A DNA stretch of 64,000 nt from Brachymonas sp049977365 (lineage in GTDB: Bacteria > Pseudomonadota > Gammaproteobacteria > Burkholderiales > Burkholderiaceae_C): the NCBI RefSeq assembly GCF_049977365.1, contig NZ_JBNGEN010000005.1, positions 124,001 through 188,000 of the forward strand, read 5' to 3'. The translations under genes were made by a program, and so were the position numbers. The notes under the pieces were generated by a model. That model did no database searches. It was not told the origin of the DNA and saw nothing but the letters and a program-made list of their open reading frames with translations. Below are positions 54,312-63,622 of this stretch, piece by piece. Each line of letters opens with the position of its first letter. Within the stretch, counting starts at the first letter, position 1.

Positions 54312-55835
54312 ATGCAACAAGACATACTGATCAACTGGTCCCCCCAGGAAACCCGTGCTGCCGTGGTCGAAAACGGCGTGGTGCAGGAAATGCACATCGA
54401 GCGCGAGCTCCAGCGCGGGCGGGTGGGCAACATCTATCTGGGCAAGGTCGTGCGCGTGCTGCCCGGCATGCAGTCCGCCTTCATCGACATCGGGCTCGAA
54501 CGCGCCGCTTTCCTGCACGTGGCCGACGTGTGGCAGCGCAGCAGCCCCCGCGAGCGGCAGGCGGCAGCGCCCGCCGCCGGACCGGGCGGGCGCGAGCCGG
54601 CCGCGCCCCAGCGCCCCATCGAGAAGCAGATCTTCGAGGGCCAGACCCTCATGGTGCAGGTCATCAAGGACCCGCTCGGCACCAAGGGTGCGCGCCTGTC
54701 CACGCAAATCAGCATCGCAGGCCGGCTCATGGTCTACCTGCCGCAGGACGACGCCGTGGGCGTGTCGCAGAAAATCCCCAGCCCGCAGCGCGAGGAGCTG
54801 CGCGAACGCGTGCAGCGGCTCATGGCCGGCATGCCGGCCGAAGAAGGACTGAACCAGCCCGGCGGCTACATCGTGCGCACCAATGCCGAGGACGCCACCG
54901 ATGCCGAGCTCGAACAGGACATGCGCTACCTGCGCAAGGCCTGCGCGCGCATCCGCCAGGCCGCGCAGCGGCAGCCGGCGCCCTCGCTGCTGCACCAGGA
55001 CCTGAGCCTCATGCAGCGCGTGCTGCGCGACATGGTCGACGAGCACACCCACCGCATCCGCATCGATTCGCGCGAGCAGTTCGACGCCCTGCGCGAGTTC
55101 GGCCTCACCTTCATGCCCGATGCGGTGCAGAAGCTCGAACACTACCGTGGCGAGCGCCCCATCTTCGACCTCTATGCCATCGACGAGGAAGTGGCGCGAG
55201 CCCTGGGGCGCCGTGTCGACCTCAAGTCCGGCGGCTACCTGGTCATCGACCAGACCGAGGCGCTCACCACCATCGACGTCAACACCGGCGGCTACGTGGG
55301 CACGCGCAATTTCGACGAAACCATCTTCAAGACCAATCTGGAGGCGGCCCACGCCATTGCACGCCAGCTGCGGCTGCGCAATCTGGGCGGCATCGTCATC
55401 GTCGACTTCATCGACATGACCCGTCCAGATCACCAGGCCGAGGTGCTGGGCGAACTGCGCAAGCAGCTGCAGCGCGACCGCATCAAGACCATGGTCGGGG
55501 ATTTTTCGCCCCTCGGACTGGTCGAGATGACGCGCAAGCGCACCCGCGAATCGCTGGAGCGCATGCTCTGCGAACCCTGCCCCGCCTGCCAGGGGCGCGG
55601 CTCCGTCAAGACCACCCGCAGCGTGGTCTATGACATCCTGCGCGAGGTCCTGCGCGAGGCGCGGCAGTTCAGCCCGCGCGAATTCCGCGTGATCGCCGCC
55701 CCGCAGGTCATCGACCTCTTTCTCGAAGAGGAAAGCCAGCACCTCGCCGGCCTCAGCGCCTTCATCGGCAAGCCCATCTCCCTGCAGGCCGAAACCGGCT
55801 TCACGCAGGAACAGTACGACATCGTGCTCATGTGA
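54312..55835 (+). CDS. rng: Ribonuclease G
   Basis: A 507-residue endoribonuclease of the RNase E/G family that matures the 5' end of 16S rRNA. An S1 domain with embedded sequence (AFIDIGLERAAFLHVADV) is followed by the catalytic region with Asp residues in TTIDVNTGGYVG and IVIVDFIDM, and the zinc-link C-E-P-C-P-A-C. It lacks the long C-terminal scaffold of RNase E. Confidence 0.95.
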   Translation: MQQDILINWSPQETRAAVVENGVVQEMHIERELQRGRVGNIYLGKVVRVLPGMQSAFIDIGLERAAFLHVADVWQRSSPRERQAAAPAAGPGGREPAAPQRPIEKQIFEGQTLMVQVIKDPLGTKGARLSTQISIAGRLMVYLPQDDAVGVSQKIPSPQREELRERVQRLMAGMPAEEGLNQPGGYIVRTNAEDATDAELEQDMRYLRKACARIRQAAQRQPAPSLLHQDLSLMQRVLRDMVDEHTHRIRIDSREQFDALREFGLTFMPDAVQKLEHYRGERPIFDLYAIDEEVARALGRRVDLKSGGYLVIDQTEALTTIDVNTGGYVGTRNFDETIFKTNLEAAHAIARQLRLRNLGGIVIVDFIDMTRPDHQAEVLGELRKQLQRDRIKTMVGDFSPLGLVEMTRKRTRESLERMLCEPCPACQGRGSVKTTRSVVYDILREVLREARQFSPREFRVIAAPQVIDLFLEEESQHLAGLSAFIGKPISLQAETGFTQEQYDIVLM

Positions 55836-55935
55836 GGAGGAGGGGGCAGGGCGGGCCGGCCCCGCAGCCCCCTTGCAGGCGCGAGGGACTCTGGGGTGAG
55901 GTACGCTCTCCACTTTGCCCGGAGCCGATGTCGTG

Positions 55936-56574
55936 ATGTACGCCCCTGCGCTGTTTGCCGAATCCCGTCCTGACGTGCTGCATTCCCTCGTGCGCGCGCA
56001 TCCCCTGGGGATGCTGGTCACGCAGAGGGCTGCGGGGCTGGAGGTCGATCACCTTCCGTTTCTGTTGAATCCGGAAGGCACCGAGGCCCATCCCCTGGGC
56101 ACGCTGCAGGCCCATGTCGCGCGCGCCAATCCGGTGTGGCAGGAGGTGCGGGAGGGCGATGCGGTGCTGGTGGTCTTTCGGGGGACGGAGGGCTACATTT
56201 CGCCCAACTGGTATGCGAGCAAGCCGGAAACGCACCGGCATGTGCCCACCTGGAACTACGAGGCCGTGCATGTGCATGGGCGGCTCCACATCCGCGAGGA
56301 CGAGAAGTTCCTGCGCGGAGTGCTGGCGCGTCTGACGCGCGTGCACGAGGCGGATCAGCCCGTTCCCTGGCGCATGGGCGATGCGCCCGCCGACTACCTG
56401 CGCGACATGCTGGGGCAGATCGTGGGCATCGAGGTGGACATCACTCGCATCGAGGGCAAGCGCAAGCTCAGCCAGAACAGGGAACCCCGGGATTTTGCCA
56501 GCACCCTGCAGGCGCTGGACGAGCGTGGCAGCGTGCAGCTGGCCGCAGCCATGCGGCGCAGCCAGAAAGGGTGA
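55936..56574 (+). CDS. PaiB-like FMN-binding protein
   Basis: A 212-residue protein of the PaiB family with the N-terminal MYAPALFAE start, HPLGMLVT, HVARANPVW and SPNWYASK segments, forming a split-barrel FMN-binding fold. PaiB of Bacillus is called a negative regulator of protease genes, but most homologues are uncharacterised. A longer start at 55915 adds seven residues. Confidence 0.87.
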   Translation: MYAPALFAESRPDVLHSLVRAHPLGMLVTQRAAGLEVDHLPFLLNPEGTEAHPLGTLQAHVARANPVWQEVREGDAVLVVFRGTEGYISPNWYASKPETHRHVPTWNYEAVHVHGRLHIREDEKFLRGVLARLTRVHEADQPVPWRMGDAPADYLRDMLGQIVGIEVDITRIEGKRKLSQNREPRDFASTLQALDERGSVQLAAAMRRSQKG

Positions 56575-56641
56575 TTCCCAAGCCGCTGCGCACAGGGGGA
56601 GCTTGGGCGGCATGGGCCGACACGGTTGCGTATCATGGGAG

Positions 56642-56716
56642 TGGGGACGCCCCCAGCCTGCGGGCCTTTCGATCATCCGGGACGACCCGGTATTTGTATC
56701 TGATGGGTGCCGGAGG
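56642..56716 (+). promoter_or_regulatory. Candidate guanidine-II (mini-ykkC) riboswitch
   Basis: Two short hairpins precede the guanidinium exporter gene. P2 is CCGGG-ACGA-CCCGG (56677-56690), exactly the stem with ACGR loop that defines this class. P1 is TGGGG-ACGC-CCCCA (56642-56655), with C instead of a purine at the fourth loop base. The linker is 21 bases. The 3' arm of P2 can alternatively pair, CCGGTA (56687-56692) with TGCCGG (56708-56713), covering part of the GGAGG ribosome-binding site at 56712-56716. That would give translational control as known for this class. Confidence 0.7.
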
Positions 56717-56724
56717 TGGTGGAT

Positions 56725-57042
56725 ATGGACTGGATATGGCTGGTGATGGCCGGGCTGCTTGAAATCGTCTGGGCGTACACGATGAAGCTCTCGGATGGAT
56801 TCACCCGCGGCGGGTACACCCTGCTGACCCTTGTGGTCATGGCGGCCAGTTTCGGGCTGCTGTCGATGGCCATGAAATCCCTGCCGCTCGGTACGGCCTA
56901 CGCGATCTGGACGGGCATCGGCACCCTGGGCTCCTTTGCCGTCGGTCTCTGTGTGCTGCACGAGGCAGCCAGCCCTCTGCGCATGCTGGCCGTGGCGCTC
57001 ATCGTGGCGGGGCTGGTGCTGATGAAGTTCGCTTCGCCTTGA
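56725..57042 (+). CDS. gdx: Guanidinium exporter Gdx (SugE subfamily of SMR)
   Basis: A 105-residue small multidrug resistance protein with four membrane helices. Residues Glu13, Trp16, Ser42, Tyr59 and Trp62 match those known to form the guanidinium site of Gdx transporters, and WAYTMKLSDGFTR resembles SugE rather than EmrE. It works as an antiparallel dimer exchanging guanidinium for protons. GGAGG eight bases upstream fixes the ATG at 56725. A candidate guanidine-II riboswitch precedes it, and each supports the other. Confidence 0.88.
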   Translation: MDWIWLVMAGLLEIVWAYTMKLSDGFTRGGYTLLTLVVMAASFGLLSMAMKSLPLGTAYAIWTGIGTLGSFAVGLCVLHEAASPLRMLAVALIVAGLVLMKFASP

Positions 57043-57140
57043 GGGTGCGCCCAGCAGTGTGCAGCGGGGGCACAGGACAGCGCCTGGATGTGCCCCGCGA
57101 CAGGGCACAGTCCGGCGATGTGCACAAGAACCTGTGGCCT

Positions 57141-57165
57141 GTGCCGTGCCGTGCCGTGCCGTGCC
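57141..57165. repeat. Tandem pentamer repeat (GTGCC)5
   Basis: Five perfect head-to-tail copies of GTGCC between the gdx stop and the msbA stop, three bases from the latter. It is outside both genes. Confidence 0.9.
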
Positions 57166-57168
57166 GGC

Positions 57169-59133
57169 TCAGGCGGCGTGGTCGCTATCCGGGGTGTTCC
57201 CTTCGGAGGGCGTGGGGGCGCTGCCTGCCATGCTGGACACAAAGGCCGTGGCGTGGTGCTGCAGGCGGGCATATACGCCGCCGCGCTGGATCAGCTCGGT
57301 GTGGGTGCCCTGTTCCACGATGCGGCCCGATTCCATCACCACCACCCGGTCGGCATGTTCGATGGTGGTCAGGCGGTGCGCCACCACCAGGGTGGTGCGG
57401 CCCTGCATGAGGCGCTGCAGGGCTTCCTGCACGAGGCGTTCCGATTCGTTGTCGAGCGCGGAGGTGGCTTCGTCGAGGATCAGGATGGGGGCATTCTTGT
57501 ACACGGCGCGTGCAATGGCCAGCCGCTGGCGCTGGCCGCCGGAGAGCTGGGCCGCGTTGTGACCCACCATGCTGTCCATGCCCATGGGCAGGCGTTCGAT
57601 GAAGGTGCCGAGATTGGCGGCCTCCAGCGCCGCCTGCACGCGGGCACGATCCAGTTCGCTGCCCAGGGCCACGTTGGCAGCAATGGTGTCGTTGAGCATC
57701 ACCACGTCCTGGCTCACCATGGCGATCTGGGCGCGCAGGCGGTCGAGGGGCCAGTCGTCCAGAGCCACGCCGTCGAGCAGCACGCGCCCGCTCGACGGCA
57801 GCACAAAGCGCGGCAGCAGGTTGACCAGCGTGGTCTTGCCCGATCCCGATGGCCCCACAAAGGCCACGACCTCGCCCGGGGCGATGTGCAGGTCGATGAG
57901 TTCGAGTGCGGCGGCCGCTGTTTCGGTGAGGCCCTCGGCATGGGCTACGCTCGCGCCCGTGGGCATGGTGGTGAACAGGGGCGAAGTCGGCATGCGGGCC
58001 TCGCGGTCCGCCGCCTGCGCGGCATAGTCCACATGGATGCGCTCGAACCGGATGTCGCCGCGCGCACGCGCGGGCAGCTGGCTGGCCTGTGCGGCGGGGG
58101 CTGCCTCCGGTTCGGGCGGGACGGTCTCGACCATGGCGAGGCCGCGCTCCAGGGCGGCCACGCCGCGCGTGATGGGGTTGGCCACGTCCGCCAGACGCCG
58201 GATGGGCGACACCAGCATCATCATGGCGGCCACGAAGGCGACAAAGCCACCCACCGTGACGGCACGCTCATGGCCCTGGCTGACCTGGGCCTGCCACAGG
58301 GCAATGGTGAGCACCGCCGACAGCGCCACCGCGGCCACCGACTGCGTCAGCGGGGTCATGGCCGAGGAGGCGATCACCGATTTGAGCGAGAGCTGGCGCA
58401 GACGGCGGCTCAGAACCTCGAAGCGGCTGCTCTGCTGCTGCTGGGCGCCATGCAGGCGCACCATGCGGTGGGCCAGCACGTTTTCCTCGACCACGTAGGC
58501 CAGCTCGTCGGTGGCGCGCTGGCCCTGCTTGGTGAGGCCGTAGAGGCGGCGCGAGAGCTTGCGCATCACCCACGACATGCCGGGCGCAAGCACCACCACG
58601 ACCATGGTGAGCTTCCAGTTCAGATACAGCAGGTAGCCCACCAGCGCCACCAGGGTGCTGCCGTCGCGCGTGAGCCCCATGAGCGCCTGCACGAGCATGT
58701 TGGCGCCGTTCTGCACCTCGAACACCACGGTGTTGGACAGCGTGCTGGCCGATTGTCGCGAGAACAGGCTGAGGTCGGCATTGAGCAGGCGGGCGAACAT
58801 GTCCTCGCGCAGCCGCACCATGCCGTCGTTGGCAATGCGTGCCAGCGAATACTGGGCCGCAAAACCGGCCACCCCGCGCAGGAAGAACAGCAGCAGCACG
58901 GCCGCAGGCACGGCCCAGAGCTGCAGCGTGCCACTGGTGAAGCCGCGGTCGAGCAGGGGCTTGATCAGGGCCGGCACCCCGGCTTCGGTGAGCGATGCCA
59001 CCACCGTGGCCACAAAGGCGTACACCCACCACTGGCGGTCGACACCAAAATAGCGCGAGATGCGGCGCAGACGGGCCGGCAGGCTCTGTGAGGCGAGCGC
59101 GGCAGAAGGGGGGGGGGAGGCGTCGGTCGTCAT
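57169..59133 (-). CDS. msbA: Lipid A export ABC transporter MsbA
   Basis: A 654-residue half-transporter with six membrane helices followed by an ATPase domain (GPSGSGKTT, AQLSGGQRQRLAIARA, ILDEATSALD). It flips lipid A-core across the inner membrane. A variable linker of about 90 residues between the membrane and ATPase domains makes it longer than the usual 580. The ATG at 59133 (MTTDASPPPS) gives a 30-residue cytosolic leader. Confidence 0.92.
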   Translation of the reverse strand: MTTDASPPPSAALASQSLPARLRRISRYFGVDRQWWVYAFVATVVASLTEAGVPALIKPLLDRGFTSGTLQLWAVPAAVLLLFFLRGVAGFAAQYSLARIANDGMVRLREDMFARLLNADLSLFSRQSASTLSNTVVFEVQNGANMLVQALMGLTRDGSTLVALVGYLLYLNWKLTMVVVVLAPGMSWVMRKLSRRLYGLTKQGQRATDELAYVVEENVLAHRMVRLHGAQQQQSSRFEVLSRRLRQLSLKSVIASSAMTPLTQSVAAVALSAVLTIALWQAQVSQGHERAVTVGGFVAFVAAMMMLVSPIRRLADVANPITRGVAALERGLAMVETVPPEPEAAPAAQASQLPARARGDIRFERIHVDYAAQAADREARMPTSPLFTTMPTGASVAHAEGLTETAAAALELIDLHIAPGEVVAFVGPSGSGKTTLVNLLPRFVLPSSGRVLLDGVALDDWPLDRLRAQIAMVSQDVVMLNDTIAANVALGSELDRARVQAALEAANLGTFIERLPMGMDSMVGHNAAQLSGGQRQRLAIARAVYKNAPILILDEATSALDNESERLVQEALQRLMQGRTTLVVAHRLTTIEHADRVVVMESGRIVEQGTHTELIQRGGVYARLQHHATAFVSSMAGSAPTPSEGNTPDSDHAA

Positions 59134-59525
59134 CGGGCCCGGTGAGAAAGAGGAGTGAAAAGCATCCCGCATTGTAGGTCGGTGGCCTGCAGCGCGTTGC
59201 CCCCTTCCGTGCCGCAGCCCGGAGCATGGAGCCTGCCTGCGGCGGGGCGGCATCACGGACCTGCGGCCCCAGGCATCAGGGGGCTTACCCTTTGTAACCG
59301 ATCGGTCGGAAAGCCGTCATGGCAAGTGTGTAGCATGTGATGCAGCTTTTCGGTGGGGCGGAGCCCTGGGGATCGGTTCGACTCGCAGGGTGTCGGTTTT
59401 TTTGTGCTGCTTCGTTCTGTCCTCTTCGGTTTCTTTCCTCTCCGTCCCCGGCCCGCATACTTCCCTGATTTTCGAGATGCCTTCGGTTCTGTTCCGACAG
59501 GCATCCACCTACGTATCCGCATACG
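59134..59525. other. Divergent msbA-tolB intergenic region
   Basis: 392 bases without a gene. A short CGAC/GTCG stem followed by seven T near 59394-59403 could be a weak plus-strand terminator or leader attenuator. A T-arm-like GGTTCGACTC near 59377 has no accompanying tRNA fold. The tolB promoter was not recognised. tolQ, tolR and tolA, which often precede tolB, are absent here. Confidence 0.4.
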
Positions 59526-60893
59526 ATGAAGATGAAGTCTTCCCTCTCGATGGCACGCTGCCAGGGTTCGCCCTCGCTGGCAGGCGGTGTGCGCACGTCC
59601 TACCCTTTCTGGCCGGGGCGGTGGACTGCCGCCGCGCTGCTGCTGGGGGGGCTGTGGGTGGCATCCGGCCCGGCTCTGGCGGCCGAATTCAACGTGACCA
59701 TCGTCGGCCCCGGCAGCAGCACCCAGTACCCCATTTCTCCGGTGCCCTTCCGGGGTGAAGCCGCCGTGCCCCAGCGCCCCTCGGCCATCATCGGCGCCGA
59801 TCTGGTGCGCACGGGGCTCTTTCGCACCGTAGCGGTGGAGGCGGGTGCGCTCGACGAACGCAGCCATCCGCCCCAGGCAGTGTTCCGGGCAGCCGGGTCC
59901 GATTACGCCGTGGTGGGCAGCGTGCAGGCCGAAGGAGTTGGGCGCTACGCCATGCGCTTTCACCTGTGGGACATGGTCCGCAACCAGGACATGGGCGGCC
60001 AGAACTACCAGGTGCCGCAGGCCGACCTGCGGCTCGCCTCGCACCGGGCCGCCGACTGGATCTATGGCCGCATCACCGGGCGCAAGGGCGTGGCTGCGAG
60101 CCGCATCTCGTATGTCACCCGCTCCAGGGGGCGCTATACCCTGTGGGTGTCCGACGCCGATGGGCAGAATGCCCAGCCGGCCCTGAGCAGCCGGGCCTCC
60201 ATCATCTCCCCGAGCTGGTCGCCCGACGGCAGCAAGATCGCCTACGTCTCCTTCGAGCTGGGCAAGCCCGTGGTGTACGTGCAGGACGTGCGCAACGGCA
60301 GCCGGCACGTGGTGGCCAACTTCAAGGGGTCCAACAGCGCGCCTGCCTGGTCGCCTGACAGCTCCCATCTGGCCGTCACGCTCACCCGCGACGGCACCTC
60401 GCAGATCTATCTGGTGCCCGCCACCGGCGGCACGCCACGCCGGATCACGCACAGCAGCGCCATCGACACCGAGCCCGTGTTCAGCCCGGACGGCAAGTCG
60501 ATCTACTTCGTGAGCGATCGCGGCGGCTCGCCGCAGATCTACCGCTCCTCGCTCGACGGCGAGCAGGTTCAGCGCCTGACCTTCCAGGGCAGCTACAACA
60601 TCTCGCCCACCGTCAGTGCCGACGGCAAGACCCTGGCCTTCATCACCAACGCGCGCGGCGGCTACCGCGTGGCCGTGCTCGATCTGGGCAGCGGCACCAT
60701 GGACGTGGTCTCCAGCACCAGCAACGACGAAAAACCGAGCTTTGCCCCCAACAGCCAGCTCATCATCTACGCCACCCACACGGGCGGCGGCGAGGCCCTC
60801 ATGACCACGACGGCCGACGGCAGCGTCAAGACGCGCCTGTCCGGCCATCCGGGCGACATCCGCGAGCCGGCCTGGGCGCCGCTCACCCCCTGA
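59526..60893 (+). CDS. tolB: Tol-Pal system protein TolB
   Basis: A 455-residue periplasmic protein. An N-terminal signal peptide ends near residue 52 (GPALAAEF); the start is uncertain because this leader is long. The N-terminal alpha/beta domain is followed by a beta-propeller with repeated SPDG or S-x-D-G-x-x-I-x-F/Y motifs (SWSPDGSKIAYVS, FSPDGKSIYFVSD). It links TolA with Pal during outer membrane constriction. pal and cpoB follow. Confidence 0.94.
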   Translation: MKMKSSLSMARCQGSPSLAGGVRTSYPFWPGRWTAAALLLGGLWVASGPALAAEFNVTIVGPGSSTQYPISPVPFRGEAAVPQRPSAIIGADLVRTGLFRTVAVEAGALDERSHPPQAVFRAAGSDYAVVGSVQAEGVGRYAMRFHLWDMVRNQDMGGQNYQVPQADLRLASHRAADWIYGRITGRKGVAASRISYVTRSRGRYTLWVSDADGQNAQPALSSRASIISPSWSPDGSKIAYVSFELGKPVVYVQDVRNGSRHVVANFKGSNSAPAWSPDSSHLAVTLTRDGTSQIYLVPATGGTPRRITHSSAIDTEPVFSPDGKSIYFVSDRGGSPQIYRSSLDGEQVQRLTFQGSYNISPTVSADGKTLAFITNARGGYRVAVLDLGSGTMDVVSSTSNDEKPSFAPNSQLIIYATHTGGGEALMTTTADGSVKTRLSGHPGDIREPAWAPLTP

Positions 60894-60970
60894 CCCCGAT
60901 GTTCAGCCTGTGCCCCGGACCGCATCTCCCGGCGCAGGCCCTGTCGTTGACTCTCCCAAGAGGAAAAACC

Positions 60971-61474
60971 ATGCAACGTACCCTGCTGATTCTTGCTGCC
61001 ACCCTGTCGCTGGCGGCCTGTTCCACCACCAAGCTCACCGAAGGCGCCAACGGAGCCGCCGGTGCCAATGGCGCGGGAGGTGACAGCTCCGTCGCCTCCG
61101 TGAGCACCGACGACGGCAGTGCCAGCCGTGGCGGGCCGCAGAACGTGGCCTCCGTCATCCACTTCGACTTCAACAGCTATGTGGTGCGCCCCGACGCGCG
61201 CCCCGTGGTCGAAGGCCATGCCGCCTTCCTCAAGAGCCATGCCGCTTCGCGCGTGCGCCTCGAAGGGCATACCGACGCCGTGGGCGGCCGCGAATACAAC
61301 CTGGCACTGGGGCAGAAACGCGCCGAGGCAGCACGCCGTGCGCTCAACCTGCTCGGCGTGCCCGACACCCAGATCGAGGCCGTGAGCTTCGGCAAGGAAC
61401 GCCCGGTGGTGCCCAACGTCGGTGCCGACGAACGCAACCGCCGCGTCGAATTCGATTACAACTACACCAAGTAA
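60971..61474 (+). CDS. pal: Peptidoglycan-associated lipoprotein Pal
   Basis: A 167-residue outer-membrane lipoprotein. The lipobox LAAC places the lipidated Cys at residue 17. A Gly/Ala/Ser linker leads to the C-terminal OmpA-like peptidoglycan-binding domain (VIHFDFNSYVV, LEGHTDAVGGREYNLALGQKRA, NRRVEFDY). AAGAGGAAA precedes the ATG. Confidence 0.95.
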   Translation: MQRTLLILAATLSLAACSTTKLTEGANGAAGANGAGGDSSVASVSTDDGSASRGGPQNVASVIHFDFNSYVVRPDARPVVEGHAAFLKSHAASRVRLEGHTDAVGGREYNLALGQKRAEAARRALNLLGVPDTQIEAVSFGKERPVVPNVGADERNRRVEFDYNYTK

Positions 61475-61609
61475 GTGAGCTGTCGGCCTCCGGCCGTCTT
61501 CCCTCGCTGCAGTTTCCGTGCCTCTGCGGCCCGTCTGAAGTGTCCCCTTGCACACAGCGCATAGAGCACAGAGACCACGGGAATCTGCACACCATGCCCT
61601 GAGGTTTGC

Positions 61610-62461
61610 ATGAACGTTCTTTTGCCGCATTCGCATTCCGTCTTTTCTGCCCGGCGCGGGGCTCTGCAGCCGCGCCTTGTGCTGCAGGCTGCCGTGACCC
61701 TGGCCTGCCTCGGCATGCAGCCGCTGGCTCACGCCGACCTGTTCGGCGACAACGAGGCGCGCCGCGCCATCCTGGACCTGCGCCAGCGTTTTCAGGCCAT
61801 GAACGAGGACAACGCCCGCATGCGCAACAGCCTGCTGGAGCTGCAGAACCAGATCGACGCGCTCAAGGCCGACACGGCCCGCATGCGCGGCCATGACGAG
61901 GAATACAGCCGCGACATCGCCGACCTGCAGCGCCGCCAGAAGGACCTCTCCCGCGCCCTCGAAGACGCACGCCCCGCCCCCCCCGCAGCCGCCCCGACAC
62001 GCAAGCAGGCCGCCTCCGCTCCCCAGGACGATGGAGACGGTGACCCCGATGCCCGCTCCGCAGCGCCGGCCCATGCCGCTGATTCCGCCCGCGAAAAAGC
62101 CGAATTCGAAGCCGCCATCAACCAGTTCCGCAGCGGAGCCTATGCCAAGGCCCAGACCGGCTTCCGTGCGTTCCTGCGTGCCCATCCGCGCAGCAGCCAC
62201 CGGGTGCTGGCGCAGTTCTGGCTCGGCAATTCCGACTACGCCCTGCGCGACTACAAGGGTGCCATCGCCAATTTCCGGGCTGTCGTGAGCCAGGCTCCCA
62301 ACCACGAACGAGCCCCCGAGGCGCTGCTCTCCATCGCCAACTGCGAGGTCGAGCTGCACAACACCGCCGCAGCCCGCGCCGCGCTCGAACAGCTCATTGC
62401 CCGCTACCCGCGCTCCGAGGCCGCCCAGGCCGGCAAGGACCGGCTCGCCCGCCTCAAGTAA
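61610..62461 (+). CDS. cpoB: Cell division coordinator CpoB (YbgF)
   Basis: A 283-residue periplasmic protein with a signal peptide (to about residue 42), an N-terminal coiled coil (about 50-120), an Ala/Pro/Asp-rich linker and C-terminal TPR repeats (about 160-283). CpoB coordinates PBP1B and the Tol machinery at the septum. It lies third in tolB-pal-cpoB, 135 bases after pal. Confidence 0.9.
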   Translation: MNVLLPHSHSVFSARRGALQPRLVLQAAVTLACLGMQPLAHADLFGDNEARRAILDLRQRFQAMNEDNARMRNSLLELQNQIDALKADTARMRGHDEEYSRDIADLQRRQKDLSRALEDARPAPPAAAPTRKQAASAPQDDGDGDPDARSAAPAHAADSAREKAEFEAAINQFRSGAYAKAQTGFRAFLRAHPRSSHRVLAQFWLGNSDYALRDYKGAIANFRAVVSQAPNHERAPEALLSIANCEVELHNTAAARAALEQLIARYPRSEAAQAGKDRLARLK

Positions 62462-62743
62462 GCCTTGCCGCAGGGCAGAGCATGGCTGGGCAAAACAAGG
62501 CAGGGCGACGATGGTTCCCATCGTGTACAGTCGGGGCCGCCGCCTGGCGGCGTGTGTGTCTTTCCCTCTTTTCGCCCGAGCTCAGGTTGCCATGTCCTGC
62601 CAAAAAGGGGCACTCGCATCGGGCAGCAGGCATCCCGCACCCTGCCTGCGTCGCGCCCCCTGCTGGCCCTGCATCTGCTTCTGTACTGCCCTCGCTTCGC
62701 CTCCACAAAGGAAAGGGCGCGGGCACTTTCCCTGCATCATGAC

Positions 62744-63553
62744 ATGACTGCTTCTTCTGCCGCTGTCCCCGCTTCTCCCCTGTTCCCGCCCGATCACGCG
62801 CGCCGCTTTGGCGGGGCGTCCCGGCTCTATGGCGCAGAAGGTGCGCGCCGCATTGCCGACTCCCATGTGGTGGTGGTCGGCATCGGGGGGGTGGGCTCCT
62901 GGGCAGCTGAAGCCCTGGCACGTACCGGGGTAGGGCGACTCACCCTCATCGACATGGATCACGTGGCCGAATCCAACATCAACCGCCAGATCCATGCCAC
63001 CGATGCCACCCTCGGGCAGGCCAAGATCGACGCCATGCGCGAACGCATCGCCAGCTACCACCCGGAGGCGCATGTGCAGGGCATTGACGACTTCGTCACC
63101 CCCGACAACTGGGAAGCCCTCGTGCCCGCCGATGCCACCGCCGTCATCGACGCCTGCGACCAGGTCGCCGCCAAAACCGCCATGGCCGTCTGGGCCCGCC
63201 GAAGCCGTACCCCCCTTGTCACCGTCGGGGCCGCCGGCGGCAAGGAACTCGCGCACCTCGTGGATGTGGACGATCTGGCCCGCGTCACCCACGACCCCCT
63301 GCTCGCCCAGCTTCGCTACCGGCTGCGCCGCCACCACGGTGCCCCCCGCGAGGGCAAGGCCATCGGCGTGACCTGCGTCTTCAGCCGCGAAGCTGTGCGC
63401 ATGCCTGCCGCCCCCGAGACCAGCTGCGACGCCTCTCCCGCCAGCGACGGCACCCTCAACTGCCACGGCTATGGCTCCGCCGTAGCCGTCACCGCCACCT
63501 TCGGCATGAGCGCAGCCGGCTGGGTCCTTAAAAAAATTGCCTCCAGCTGCTGA
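62744..63553 (+). CDS. tcdA: tRNA threonylcarbamoyladenosine dehydratase TcdA
   Basis: A 269-residue E1-like (ThiF/MoeB superfamily) enzyme that cyclises t6A at tRNA position 37. The dinucleotide motif is VVVVGIGGVGSWAAEAL, followed by TLIDMDHVAESNINRQ and the catalytic region ending in a Cys-containing C-terminus. An upstream gap of 282 bases holds no recognisable gene. It sits just before a tRNA gene whose product (tRNA-Lys) carries t6A37 in bacteria. Confidence 0.93.
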   Translation: MTASSAAVPASPLFPPDHARRFGGASRLYGAEGARRIADSHVVVVGIGGVGSWAAEALARTGVGRLTLIDMDHVAESNINRQIHATDATLGQAKIDAMRERIASYHPEAHVQGIDDFVTPDNWEALVPADATAVIDACDQVAAKTAMAVWARRSRTPLVTVGAAGGKELAHLVDVDDLARVTHDPLLAQLRYRLRRHHGAPREGKAIGVTCVFSREAVRMPAAPETSCDASPASDGTLNCHGYGSAVAVTATFGMSAAGWVLKKIASSC

Positions 63554-63572
63554 ATTCTGGGTCAACGCTGCT

Positions 63573-63578
63573 AGAATG
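63573..63578 (+). promoter_or_regulatory. -10 element of the tRNA-Lys promoter
   Basis: TAGAAT 45 bases before the tRNA. A weak -35 (CTGAAT) lies at 63551-63556. Confidence 0.45.
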
Positions 63579-63622
63579 CTCGTTTCGATTCAGGCAATGC
63601 TGAGTTGCCTGAGCGAGCGAGT

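Noticed and set aside
57141..57165. Tandem repeat considered as a CRISPR or attachment site
   Set aside because: The unit is five bases with no spacers, and no cas gene or integrase is nearby.
59360..59405. GGTTCGACTC near 59377 resembles a tRNA or tmRNA T-arm
   Set aside because: No acceptor, D or anticodon arm can be folded around it, and the five-base T stem does not pair.
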